A stretch of 64,000 bases of DNA from contig NC_049982.1 of assembly GCF_000003815.2 (NCBI RefSeq), positions 18,343,534 through 18,407,533 of the forward strand, in the 5' to 3' direction. Position numbers and translations under genes: made by a program. This DNA comes from Branchiostoma floridae (Eukaryota; Chordata; Leptocardii; Amphioxiformes; Branchiostomatidae). The notes below the pieces were generated by a model. That model was not told the origin of the DNA and made no database searches. It worked only from the letters and a program-made list of their open reading frames with translations. Shown here piece after piece: positions 1-18,480 of the stretch; position 1 is the stretch's first letter, and every line of letters starts with the position of its first letter.

Positions 1-1107
1 AATTCCTCTTTTAACCATACCCAAAAAATTGCAACTTATTATTTTCGGTCCCATTGGTAATGCATTACAGGGCATGTAACAAACGTTACCGGTAACGTTT
101 GTTACAACAGTAGACTTGACCCTGTTTTCTTCGAAAGGACTTACCTTATTGACTACATCATTTAGGTATAAGTGGATGTCCCTAGGGACATTTGAAAAGT
201 GGGCAGCTTTTTTACAACAGGTCAAATGGGAAGCTTAGACAGCATCGAACAATGGTAACGTTTGTTACAGTCATTTCTGTACAACATTTTGTTAAGCAAG
301 GTGGGATACAAATGACAGTCAACAACCCGTTCTTGTTTCTTTAGAAAGCCAGAAAAAGTGTACAGCGTCACAAAAACGGCCATTTCTAGTCTTATACGTG
401 CATGATATAACCGTGGCAACCATCATACTAGTGGTGGTAACGTTTGTTACAGAATCTGGCGACAGGCATAAACCAGCTCACACAGCCTCTAAGATCAGTG
501 ACAGGAGCGATCTGACGTGATCGGTCAGAGGGCCTGGGTAGCTGGTTTCACCTGTCGAACAATCATTCTGGGAACGGCATTGTTACATTTTTGGCTACTA
601 TTTGAATTCTTCGTTTCTTCTCAGGCGACAGCCATTTTTTAGGGTTTGAAATCCCACCAGTCGCTATAATAATCTTCTAACCCATCAAACTATACGAATG
701 TTGTGGTGCATCTTTTGTAAAACATTACTGGGGTTGTGGAAAAATGAAGGAACCAGTGATATTGTCTATAATTTGCTCCATATCAAGGCGTAAAGTCAGG
801 CGACAGCATTTCGACATTTAAATGAGAATGAGCCAATAGTACTTCAGATGGCAACTTTTGTACAGAATTTGACTTATAGCACTCTTAACTAAAAGGCATG
901 TATCCAAACCTTGTACCATTTTTCTTCTCTTAGTAAAGACTAACTAAAGACAAAGGACAAAGCTTTTAGCTTGTTCCTTGTGAGGACCTGCTTTGATATA
1001 CAAAGATTGAAAAACAGCTGCTCCTTTCACTAGGTATAATGTATCTCCACCATCATTCACCATGGCTTGTGTACGTATATAGTTGTACAGAACCCTCCCA
1101 CATGTAC
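1..1107. other. Intronic DNA at the left edge; no exon seen
   Basis: Non-coding sequence inside the presumed NAT10 intron 17. The only structure seen is the GGTAACGTTTGTTACA repeat family at 75-106, 254-270 and 437-452, listed separately. Confidence 0.5.
75..106. repeat. 32-bp perfect palindrome
   Basis: TGTAACAAACGTTACC is followed directly by its exact reverse complement, with no spacer. The right half (GGTAACGTTTGTTACA) recurs alone at about 254-270 and 437-452, so this is a small local repeat family, possibly the ends of an old element. Confidence 0.85.
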
Positions 1108-1221
1108 CTCCTTGTCCACAGCAGGCAGGCCCTGTGCCGTGCCTGTGTCCTCAGCCAGACTGGGGATCTTCCCCTGGTAGTACATGTCCAGCTGCTGCAG
1201 GGCTCGCATCCCATATCCCAT
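1108..1221 (-). CDS. NAT10: NAT10 exon 17 (last exon in window)
   Basis: 38 codons, starting MGYGMRALQQLDMYYQGKIP and ending at AVDKE before a GTACAT donor. It completes the acetyl-CoA loop begun in exon 16. The coding phase is 0 at the end, and the next exon is not found in the remaining 1.1 kb. Confidence 0.92.
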
Positions 1222-4200
1222 CTGGAACAAATATGGGCAATTATGAAGCTACCGGGGTATTATGATCTTTCAGTCACACTATCTAAATTACCACCAATGC
1301 CCTTGTAATGCAAGAGTTTCAGCCACCCTTTGTCAAGTATTTGCTATATAAAGCAGAAAGCTTCACCATGACAAATGACTTTCCCAACATCTTTTAAACT
1401 ATAAACTGCTAGTGTATTGATAAAATGTAATTGACAATGACAATGACAGTCTACAAGCAGCAAGAAGGTATTACACTAATTCAACCATAATATCAGATCA
1501 TGCATGGCAATATGCAGATACACATGTATCTGCTGTGTATTACCATTATCAGACAAGCGCAGGACAGCCCTTACCCCTTGATAATCTGGATGTGTAGCTA
1601 TTCTGACCACCCTGCCACCAGACAGACTGGCAAACTCTGTGTCCTGGAACTGCTGGGACACCGTCCAGGGTATGAGGTCACCTGATGCCCTCTTGCCACG
1701 ACTCAGACCTGACATGATGTTCTGTTTGGAGATCTCTCCCTCCAAGCACACCTGGAGAAAGGGATGGATGGAGCAGGTAGACAAACAGATCTGTTTTACC
1801 ATTGTTAGCAATATGTATAATAAAGTTTATGTTTACTTCAGGCTTCTAATAATAGGAGTATATTTATGTTGCAAGTTGGACACAGACATGTATAGCTTGA
1901 CGTCTGGGTAGTTCTATGTGTTTGACTATAAAACAGATGCCCAGTAGACTTCTGCAGCAACTTCGCTTTCTCATGGTTGAGCAATCAAGAAACTTCAGTG
2001 ATCTAACAACTCAAGACTACAGGCATGTCATATGAATCTTATCCAATCAGCAACTGTATACCGCACTGGCCCTACCTGTACTACACAAAGTACTTCCGGC
2101 AGTGCTGATTGGTCAGGGTTCACAGGTGGCAGCAGCACAAACAGGTGGTGAGCTGGAGCATCTGACAGCATCTGGAGGTCATTAGGGGTGTTCTGGGAAC
2201 AGACAGGTGTGCAAACCATTCTGGTTACTCCATCTTGGAAACCAATCAATATTGTTATATTGAAAGCCAATCAATACTCATTCAAACAATGAAGGAAGCA
2301 AAGTGCTATTTATGAATATGGCAAAATATACTGTTTTGCAACCTTAGTCTATTTCTGTGTTCTATATCCACAAAACTGAAAGAGCAACTATTCAAGAAAA
2401 GCTACCAAAAGCAATTTGATGTAATATACTATTTCAATACCTTGTAGTGTGCAGAAACATATATGGACATGATCCTCTGTAGAAAGGCCTCAGAAGCCTT
2501 GTGGTAACAGAACAAGGTGTCTCTGTTCACATAGTATGTGGGGAGAGGTTAAAGAATAGAAACATTGAGAGAAACTGTTATAAACATAAATATCATGCTT
2601 TAATCACTCATTCACCCTTTACCAAGTGTACCAAAGCTTCTGTGCATCACTACAGCGCCTTTAATCATATCTACTATGTCATTAATAAACCTCCGAAAGG
2701 GCAAATATCTGCCAAAGCAGCAATATGCTCTCCCATTACTTGTCATCTCTGCAATAGTGTTAACCTGAATGTGGAGGATATAGGTCACAGCTGGCTGGGA
2801 TGGGACAGCCAGAGTGCACCCTGGGAACACTGGACACATCCAGACACAGCAGACGGTTCAGCCAGGCCTCCACCGGGTCCCCGCTGGCGTAACGGATGGA
2901 CTCACTCAACACCAGCTCATGCAGGGTCCGGCCTGGGGGGAAAATGTGATGTGCATTTTACACTGTGCACCATCATCATCATTAGGCCTGTACCTTTGTA
3001 TCAGCACAACACTCATGGCTGACTCCATAGACAGTGCCTTATATAGGGTGCTTGTAGAAAGCACATCTATTGCCATTATCTTAGACTGTTGCTATCTGTG
3101 AACATGTGAATAGACAGTCGCAACAGCTCACATACTTTTAGAAGATTACTTTCAGACTATCTTTAGATAATCACTTATGATGAGAAGAGCAATTTTTCAT
3201 TGGGCTTTTACCTGTAGCACTGGCCCCGCCTTCCGTCTTGGTTGCCATGGCAGCAGCTGCTTTAGCCTCTGCGTTACCACCGAAGGTCGCATTCTGTTGT
3301 CTGAGCTGCTGAATCAGCTTCAGGGAAAGGGACCTACCTGTGCCCTCATATCTGTGGGGAGATTGGATCAGTGTTTCCTTCTGTCTTCAAATCATATACA
3401 TACACATCTTTTAAGATATTCAACTTTGAACATTATTTACCAATGTTGAGTTATGCTGGTAGTCAAAAAGAATGCTAGCCTAATAGTAAGTTGGTAATAT
3501 TTAGCAATGGTGCCATGTCCTAAAGACTTCTTCTTGCCAAATACAAAACAAAGGTCAAATCAGTGATAGCCATACAGTGAAAAAATCACATCCATTTAGA
3601 ACAGCATCTTACAGTAACATGACTTCCATCCAACCAAAAGGCACAGCAGTGTGTCCTGTCCAATGACAAATGTCTTACGTGTACACACCCATTGACAGTA
3701 GAAGCCATGAAGACCAGGTAAGGTCCCATGAGGCTCTTCACCAGGGGGAGGGGGATGGCAGCCGCCTCGTCAATCACTACCAGCTCTGCCTGACCCAGCT
3801 TCTGGGCATCGCTGGGGTGGAGGTACTGTGGGAGGAAATCAGTCAAACAGACAAGTGAGCTAAATGTTACACAGACAGGTAGCTATGACTGTAAATTCCA
3901 GACTTATCAGTCAGAGAATAGGTAAAAACAAACATGCGCATACCTGTATGGTCTGTCTGTGTTCTCTGTAGATGTTGACTCTGACCACAGCCTTGTGGAA
4001 GTCAGGGTTTGTAGACTGGACAAGCTCATAGTCCATGTGTTCCTGTGTGGTAAACAAAACAATGCACATGTACACGTTGCCTTTACTGGTTGTTGCTGGA
4101 AGAAAATACTGACAATGGCTTTTTCCGAAGTATAAAGCAATATTCTCCAAACTTTTTCCAAACACAGATGGGAGGGAAATTCTTACCTGGTAGTCCAGGG

Positions 4201-7200
4201 CATCGAATCCCTTAAAGACAAACTCAAACAGTGTGTTCAGGTTCTCAGGGCTGGGAGATGTCACAAAGATGTTGGAGTAGCTGAAACAGAAAGGGACATT
4301 TACATTTCTGTGTGGATTTGATGACAGAAGGGTTTGCTTTTTATTTTAGTTTGTGCCTCTTTCCTGTGCCATTTTTGACATAGGATTTATAAAAAAAAGA
4401 AGAAATACAGTCAAAATTGTGACTTCTAATGTGTGCCAAACATCATGTCATCCAATACATTACCTGAATGCCACAGCCCCTGCTATAGCCAGTCCCAGTG
4501 CTGCTGACTTGCCCCTCCCTCTGGCTGCTGTCATGGCAACCGTGCTCCTCAATGTCTTCTCTGAGATGGCCTCTATAAACTTCAGTAAAGCCTTGGCCTG
4601 TTAGAAATCAGGAAAACAAAGCACAGTGATAAGACCCATCATGCAATCTGAATGCAACTTCCAGGCGAGGGCAGGTCAATAAATTCTGAGCCATAACATC
4701 ACTAAATTGACATAGGAATTTAAGAGTGGCCATATCAGTAAGCAGTAAGACCAGTCCTCACCTGGTCCAGAGTCTTGCAGCAGTTGACCAGCGAGCCCAC
4801 AGGCTGAGTGTCCTGCAGGGACTCCTTCAGGCCTTTCAGTTCCACCTCTGCAGGGCTCAGGGAGTCCTCCTGTGGTGAGGTGCAGACAATGAGACATTGG
4901 TGAAGCTGCATAGAGACTTTGATATAGACCATTACAAGAGGGTCTGCATGCTCTTTTCCGTAAGGCGTAGGCAGGCCTTTTAAATTCCCGTAATTTGTAG
5001 GGAAGCTATTTTATTTCACGTAATTCGTAGTGAGGATGGAAAATTTACCGTAAAGCGTAGCCAGTGCATTTCACGTAAAGCGTAATCTAGCCCAAAAATT
5101 TTACTTAAAACGTAATCTAGCCTAAAAACTACCCGTAAATCGTAGTCTGGCCTCCCAAATTTCGTAAGTCGAAGCGTAGTCTACCAGTAAATTTTAGTCC
5201 ACAAAACAAAGAAATTGCGTTTCAAAGGATCAAGATTTGAAAATTTTGCCGGACCTCCCTTGCGACTATTCGGTCATCGATATGGTGAAAATTGTATCCG
5301 GCCTCGCCTTCGAAAACCTTTTTGCTAATAGAAATGTCCATCAAATAAAATGCAGGAAACATCATTTTAGAGGGTCAAGATTTTCATGGTCCTCCCTTGC
5401 GCCGCCTCGCGCCTTCGGCGCTCGAAATTCTGAAAATGCTGTTGGGGGATGTGACGTGTCAAACTCAAACACCCTTTTTGCTGATAGAAATGTCATTTAA
5501 CTCAGCTTTATATAATAGCCAGAAAAACGTAGGAAATCGCGTTTCAGGGTGTCAGGATTTCACAATTTCCCCGGACTTCCCTTGCGAAGGCATGGCGCTC
5601 GGCATGGTAAAAATCTGTTGGGTGGCTTACACTGAACCCCTGGGAATCTTTAATTAGATATGCCATTTAACTTAGCTTTGTCTACCAGTGAAAATTTCCC
5701 CTAAAATGCAGGAAATGGTGTTTCAGAGAGTCAAAATTTCAAAATCTTTCCGGCGGAGCATGAATTTAGAATTTAGCGTAAACCGTTGCCGGCCTTCGGA
5801 ATTTAACGTAAAACGTAGTAGACCGTCCTGAATCTAGCGTAAAGCGTTGTCAGAACCCCCCATGCAGACCCTCTTACAACTAGCCCTGATACATGTGGGT
5901 AGGTACAGTCAGATATGGCTGCTCTAACTCTTTTTGAAAACCTGATGTACATGACCAGTCACAAAGACTGACTGACCCTTGTCACTGACTGACCTTTGAC
6001 CTGGATGGTACAGCTGAGATGTTGAGGATATGTGAGGAGATGGGGAGGATGTTCAGCTGATCATCTATCACCATACAGGTCTCACAGGACGACAGGGACA
6101 GCAGAAACCTGAAACAAGTCCAGACATACTTACTCAAAATGTAGCTGTGACTTCTGACAACTAGAAAACCATCTGAAATATTCAATAATCAATAAGCATA
6201 AGTTTGAGATCCTTTTTTGCTCAATACTAATAAATAAAATGTATGCCTTTTTACTGGAATAGACAGTTGTGTAAATGAAATGAGACAAAGAGGAAAATTA
6301 AAATCACCTTTCATTGAATCTGCCCACCACATCTCTGTGTGCCTCTGTTCTGTATCGGGAATGTACATCCTGTAATGTCAAAATAGAGGCCAGCATTTAG
6401 TTATTTTCAATGGGATGCCATACATTTCATTGTCAACTATTTCAGAACATCTACTACATCAGCTATATTGCATAGTGTATCATGTTTAGTATTTGAGAAA
6501 AACCACACATACACACACAAACACACCCAGATTCTTACACAGGCACCCACCCACATAAACACAAATAAAGATGTATGTTCCCCTATCCCAAACTCCAGCC
6601 CACCTACCATAGCCATGGTGTACAGCTGTCTGAGTGAGTTCATACTCCTGAGCAGCAGGCAGGCAATGCCCCCACCCTCCACTGTTTCAATAGTTCTGCA
6701 CAACAGGTTGGGTGTCAGTGCTTCAAAGTCCTGCAAGAAGGGAAGAATCCATGAGCCACATCTAATACAAGGTAACTCAAATGTCTACAAAACCTAAAAG
6801 ATTAATTTCTCTCTTTGCTCGTACATACCAAATTAAGAGTGCAATCTCAGGTATATCACTTAAACACAGCGATGAATTTGTATTTACTATCAGACAACAT
6901 TTGAAGAGCTGTATGTATGTCTACCTGTAACACACACATGCCGTATGTGTTTCCCAGAATCTTGTGGGTCTCAGCATAGTAACAGTAGCGGACATTTGTG
7001 GCAGCTATGAACAGTTCAAATGGGTCGTCTTCCTTCACATCCAGGGTTCCATTCCTGATCTTCTTTTGAAGCTGTTTCATCCTTTTTTTACGATGACTGT
7101 AAAGTGTAGGGGAGAGACGAAATCTTCTAACACAAGATATCATTTTAAATCTCTACACACAACAGGGGTTCATGTCCATAATGTAAATCCGGTCTTCTGC

Positions 7201-8049
7201 CTACCAATCACTAGTATAAAGCTGAGCCTATGCAACATTAGTTAGGGATCATCAGTACATTTATCAAAGATACTTGTATTTGTAATTTTAAGAACTCATG
7301 AAGCTGGGAATGGAATTTTAGCTTGCCCTTTTGTGCTATAAGCTGGATCATGACTTACGTGCTGAACCCAAGCTCTTTCTTGTAACACCATAAAACAGAC
7401 GGCCGAGCCTTGACTTGTGCCTTAGACAGCATGTGGTGCAGGATCACTACCTGTGAGATGATAATGTTAAGGTCAGGTTTAGCATTTCATAAACCTCTAT
7501 GAAATTTTGTTACCTTAGGACAAGCATCAATTCAAATGGCTATCAATTCAGTTGCATTCACACTTGGTATTAAAACCACACTCTTGTGATGGAACTGGGC
7601 ATTCAGTTTGCTGGTCAATTTGCTTCAATCCACTCCAATCCATCCCCAAGAGAAGGATTGGATCAACTGATATCAATCCGAACTGTGCTGTTCACATTCA
7701 TGAAAATCTTTTCGAATTGAGTATTTGGGCCCCGGAGCAAACTGATTTTGCAGAGTGTCAACAGGGCCTATGTGATACTACATGTATTTTCGCTATTTTC
7801 TTATTAAAGACTAACTATATTCAATACATAATTATACACTGTTGGAGGAATCACACGACAGATGTATGTGTATACGATAGTTAAACAACAGAATAACACT
7901 AATCTAAGACTACAACAGAAGTTGCAGCACTCAAGACATACCTGGTCCTTGCCCTTGTCGCCCACTATGACAAACAGGCCCCTGTGATGCTGTACCACAC
8001 CATTCTCTATCAGCACACGGATCCTGTTGTCTACCTTCTTCAGTACCAT
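1108..8049 (-). CDS. NAT10: NAT10, RNA cytidine acetyltransferase (5' 17 exons; 3' part outside window)
   Basis: NAT10 makes N4-acetylcytidine in 18S rRNA and, with an adaptor, in tRNA Ser/Leu. It acts in the nucleolus and combines an ATP-driven helicase-like module with a GNAT acetyltransferase. Seventeen exons read on the minus strand with matching phases, giving 2040 nt (680 codons): 7942-8049, 7359-7450, 6925-7096, 6608-6730, 6308-6369, 5994-6108, 4762-4869, 4464-4597, 4187-4280, 3944-4042, 3689-3825, 3212-3351, 2782-2932, 2441-2537, 2076-2192, 1575-1751, 1108-1221. The protein follows human NAT10 nearly colinearly. Visible signatures are the start MVLKKVDNRIR, Walker A ARGRGKSAA, Walker-B-like VVIDEAAAIP and the GNAT acetyl-CoA loop YQGMGYG. 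The human protein is about 1025 residues, so about a third is missing. No further exon is visible in 1-1107, so the rest should lie left of the window. The start is ATG at 8049 with a good Kozak context (A at -3, G at +4). Confidence 0.97.
1575..1751 (-). CDS. NAT10: NAT10 exon 16 (GNAT domain)
   Basis: 59 codons, from VCLEGEISKQ to GGRVVRIATHPDYQG. It forms the central beta-strand and the first half of the acetyl-CoA pyrophosphate-binding loop. The following exon supplies MGYGMRALQQL. Confidence 0.95.
2538..2781 (-). other. AT-AC (U12-type) intron of NAT10
   Basis: On the minus strand this 244-nt intron starts ATATCCTCC (2781 downward), matching the first seven bases of the minor-spliceosome donor consensus ATATCCTTT. 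It ends CTCCCCAC. A branch-like TTCTTTAAC sits at 2548-2556, 11-12 nt before the AC acceptor, one mismatch from the U12 consensus TTCCTTAAC. Splicing here joins TGT GAC CT to A TAC TAT GTG and gives the family sequence CDLYYVNRDTLFCYHKASE. GT-AG alternatives break that sequence. Confidence 0.9.
3689..3825 (-). CDS. NAT10: NAT10 exon 11 (Walker-B-like)
   Basis: Encodes YLHPSDAQKLGQAELVVIDE and then AAAIPLPLVKSLMGPYLVFM. This is the helicase-module core, with the acidic pair DE that coordinates ATP-Mg in the family. The donor is AATGG/GTGTGT in phase 2. The next exon (3212-3351) restores the family motif GYEGTGRSLSLKLI and then has a lineage-variable Ala/Gly-rich linker. Confidence 0.95.
4464..4597 (-). 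CDS. NAT10: NAT10 exon 8 (Walker A)
   Basis: Encodes AKALLKFIEAISEKTLRS followed by the nucleotide-binding loop TAARGRGKSAALGLAIAG. The phase-2 end (TTC AG) joins the next exon's C TAC TCC AAC to give the conserved SYSNIFVTSPSPENL. Confidence 0.95.
4938..5873. mobile_element. 936-bp non-autonomous TIR element in NAT10 intron 6
   Basis: Ends are GAGGGTCTGCATG (4938-4950) and its exact reverse complement (5861-5873). Both are flanked by TTACAA (4932-4937 and 5874-5879), read as the target duplication. The interior repeats a degenerate CGTAAAGCGTA motif near both ends. It also holds several imperfect copies of a roughly 160-bp block containing GGACCTCCCTTGCGA. No transposase ORF is seen, and I do not recognise the superfamily. 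Confidence 0.8.
7942..8049 (-). CDS. NAT10: NAT10 first coding exon
   Basis: 36 codons from the initiator ATG to KGKDQ, ending in a CAG/GTATGT donor (phase 0). It encodes the conserved N-terminal stretch MVLKKVDNRIRVLIENG that precedes the DUF1726 (TmcA N-terminal) fold. Confidence 0.95.
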
Positions 8050-9421
8050 CTTTGGTTAGCTTTAGTATAAGGTCCACAACAACAGTGCTGAGACATAGAA
8101 GATTAGGAAGATTTTGTGTAATCAGCAGATGCACTGACTGATACTTGATTATAAGCGAAAAGAAATCCCGTCGAAAAAAAGTTGTATAAGATATAAATTT
8201 GCACACACGACACATGTCGCTAAACACACATACATACATACATAAAGCGAATACTTTCAAAATTTTGGACCAGTTAAAGGTATAAAGGTAATGTTATTAG
8301 AATACTAACGCAACAATAACGTGGTCAGATTAAGAAGATGATTCAGGAATTTAAACGGTTTTAAAAACCAGGGGTGGGAGGGGGGCAAACACGAAACACA
8401 AAATTTGATACCTTTTCCTCTACAAATAGCAGAGTACTGCTTAACAACGATTTCTCCTTTACGCGATGGTCAGTTCTGAACGCTCCTAAAGAAACCTACC
8501 TACTGTAAGATCCTCAAGCATCCCCAAGAAAAGTGCCGAGAGAAAAGCGTCCACAAACGCAGGTCTACACATGTGCTACTGCCGCATGACCTTTGACCTG
8601 ACCAATTACCTGGTTACCTTTGTAATTTCGCCCATGTCGCCAGGCTTTTCGATGAAAACGGTCGTGCAGCATGATTATGATGACAAGTGAAATCAAACAC
8701 TTGATAGATAGATAGCAAGAGATATCTGCTGAATCCATACATCAGAAAGTCCCGGGGAGAGTTTTGAGCTGATCATCGTCACGGACTTAGTTCTTGGTAT
8801 TGATACGGGACATGTTATTCTGTCACCTTGGTTTTAATATTCTAAAAAGGCTCGATTGCAGCATTTTTTATGATGACCGTATGTTAGTTAGGTGAGGTAT
8901 TTTGTTAAAACTCTCAAATATTTTAGGTGTTTTTTTACAAGTTACGACTGTTTGTATGTACAACATGTAGTTATATGAGTTATTGTTCTCTTTCTGGTTT
9001 CTTTCAACCATTGGGAAGTGGATGGTCATCTTAGTTGATGATTACTATGGATTTTCGACCACTATGGATTTTCGATTACTAAGGACCTTCGTCAATAAGA
9101 AATCCGTAAGTAATGAAAATGATACGAAAAGGGATCTAGGAAAGCGCAACTCACCAAGAATATGGTGAATACCTATAATACGGGGGGGGGGGGGGAGGGA
9201 ACTGATTTGACCAAGTTGATAACGCCTGGCCTTCTGCTTAGAAGTTCCATGTGTTTTAAGATTTGAAACAGCAGAATGTAAAAGCTCATAACGTTACATT
9301 TACATTGATAAATTCACAAATCATGTTGATTTATAATATATCAGAGACTAGAGTAAAGTACAAGCCAAAAAATAATAAAGCAGACACAAGGGCACTGTTT
9401 TCTCACTGCAGCAATAAAGCT
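8050..9421. other. Intergenic: NAT10 5' side
   Basis: Lies upstream of the NAT10 start and downstream of the lectin/EGF gene. It should hold the NAT10 5' UTR and promoter, but no core promoter motif can be assigned by eye. A poly-G tract sits at 9182-9195. No ORF here looks coding. Confidence 0.4.
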
Positions 9422-9427
9422 TTTATT
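9422..9427 (-). terminator. Likely poly(A) signal of the lectin/EGF gene
   Basis: TTTATT on the plus strand is AATAAA on the minus strand, about 420 nt after the stop codon. This is a reasonable 3' UTR length. No transcript evidence is available. Confidence 0.5.
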
Positions 9428-9844
9428 TTTTTTCAATAAAACAATATTAATGATATGTCTACGTTCATTAATAACAAGTGCAAGGCTAACCAATATAGCG
9501 TAACGTTACCAACAATTTAGAAGAAAGAAAGTATTCTGTCTCTTATACGTAATTTGAAGTTCTCACTACAATTCATTTCAATGACACATTAAAGTCGCTA
9601 AGGCAACACATACATTAGGAACGATTCTTACTGTGATGCAAAGGCTAGAATTTCCTTCTCATTTTTCGTAAGTGATGTAAATCCTATTTCTTTTGTACTC
9701 TAACATTCAAGGCAATCAAATTGTTCGAATTCTTCGAGTTATTCATTGACTGTAGATGATATAGAAAATTTCCGCCAGCTTCAATACGCTATTGACACTC
9801 AGCAGGTACAAGGTTCATCAATCTTCAGGGCTTCACGGTCGCCA

Positions 9845-16740
<6,896 letters not shown>

Positions 16741-17094
16741 ACTGCACGGCGGTCAACTCTACAATGAACAGTCTTTCTTGTTCTCAAATGGCTCTAAAGT
16801 GGAATGTTTTATTTGTTCCGGTCATAGTTGTCACAAACAAACCATTATCACATATCTTCATATTTGGAACATTCAAACATTGTCAATACACCATTGCTCT
16901 CTTCATGCCAACGTTCAAATGCGTCACTCCCGGTATACATACCGGGAGACATAAAAACATTTGATAAAGAGTGTAGTCAATCAGGCAAAGTACATTGTTT
17001 TTTTTTGGTCCGTAAACTGATCGATAGGGGAGAAGTTCAAGACATGTGGAATGTATATCTTTCTAGTCCGTCATTTTGAACGGTTTACAGAAAT

Positions 17095-17364
17095 ATAGAT
17101 AGAAATACGAAGGAAGTCCTCGTCAAACATTTTGACACTGTATTTGCAGATTTCACGGCATGAGAAACACGACCCCCATAGCTCTGATCACAGATCAACC
17201 TTGTTTTCTCGCCACTTACCTCACTGATTTTCAAAAGGACGTCGAATGGAAAGCAGTGACTGCAATGATTTGAAATTTGTTGGATATTGATAAAAGGCTT
17301 CATACTTTATAATGATGCCCCTTATTTCTGGGTGACGCCGAGGACACATTGATCACTCCTCGTA
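17095..17364. mobile_element. 5'-truncated relative of the mariner-like element
   Basis: Shares CGTCAAACATTTTGACA, TTCTCGCCACTTACCT and the TTGATCACTCCTCG/TA end with the right half of the element at 14478-15371. The left end is absent. Confidence 0.7.
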
Positions 17365-18352
17365 GCTCCATACAATCATTGGCAGTTGGAACTGAAAATA
17401 ACGTGCAGATTTGTTCAATTACAATGCCCGTCGCTTGGTGGCCCTGTAAAGCCTTATTTTGTTACCAGGGGACGCTTATTCATCAAATGTCACAAACCAA
17501 CACACGTGGCCTGGATTCCACCCGTGCAATGGGTATACTTAGGAGTGATGCTTAGTTGGTTTGAAATCAAACTGTTGCCGCCTGCCTTCTGAACGTGTAG
17601 TGTTATGGTAGCGTTGATTTGATTATAAGGTGACATCCACGCGCTCATTATGTCACTGCCGTTTCCAAAGAAAAAAAGTTTTCGACCATATTGTTACTCG
17701 TATAAAGCAGTTGCAAACTGAGCAAATATATGCCGTAGATTGCTAAAAGAAATATTGGGAAACGTATAATAATGTCATAGAACGCCAAGGTTAGTTCCAA
17801 TGCTAAAGGAGAAAATGTGAAATCACAAAAATGAGGAATCTATTGTTCGGTATACTAGTGCTATACTCTGTATCTTCAGTCATTTGTTCAACCTTCCTGA
17901 CCACTCATATTGCATAATGAAGCCAGCCTTTTTTATTATTCGCACGCTTGCACTAGGTTCCCAGAAGATGTCATTCTTAGAATCAAATGGACATGGCCTA
18001 ATGAAAACTTGAGTTGGGCAAAGAATGTGGAAGTGTTATCGTGCTTTTTGAGCACCCAGACACGAATTTATGTCCTTGGAGATCCGATGTCATGTTAGTT
18101 ACCAACTTGTGGGTAATATGGAAAATGAAATGTCTTCCATTTGAGAAATATTTCATTATCTGTACCATAATTTCGTCTAAAACACTCTGACAGCTCGTAT
18201 ATGAACGACTTTTACACCAGCCTGTCCCATTGGCTATATAGTCCAGTTCCGTAAGCAATCAACAATGGCACGACGTCAAAGCTAATTTGGGCTGGCTGTA
18301 GGATATAACGGTAGTTCACATTTAGCCACATTGTAGCCTATAATATTCTTTA

Positions 18353-18480
18353 TTTTTAAAACGAGGTGTTTAGGGATATCTAGTCGACGGACGTAGGTTT
18401 CAAATTGCAACACTTTCATAGTATTCCAGTCTGAAACGGTCCTTTGTCGACTTGATATCCCTAAATACTCTGATTTTAAA
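18353..18480. repeat. Inverted repeat of about 128 bp
   Basis: TTTAGGGATATCTAGTCGAC is mirrored by GTCGACTTGATATCCCTAAA with a central spacer and TTTTAAA-like outer ends. It looks like a degraded MITE. Confidence 0.65.

Noticed and set aside
2501-3101. Plus-strand ORFs of 95 and 173 codons over NAT10
   Set aside because: Opposite-strand shadows of NAT10 exons 13-14 and their U12 intron.
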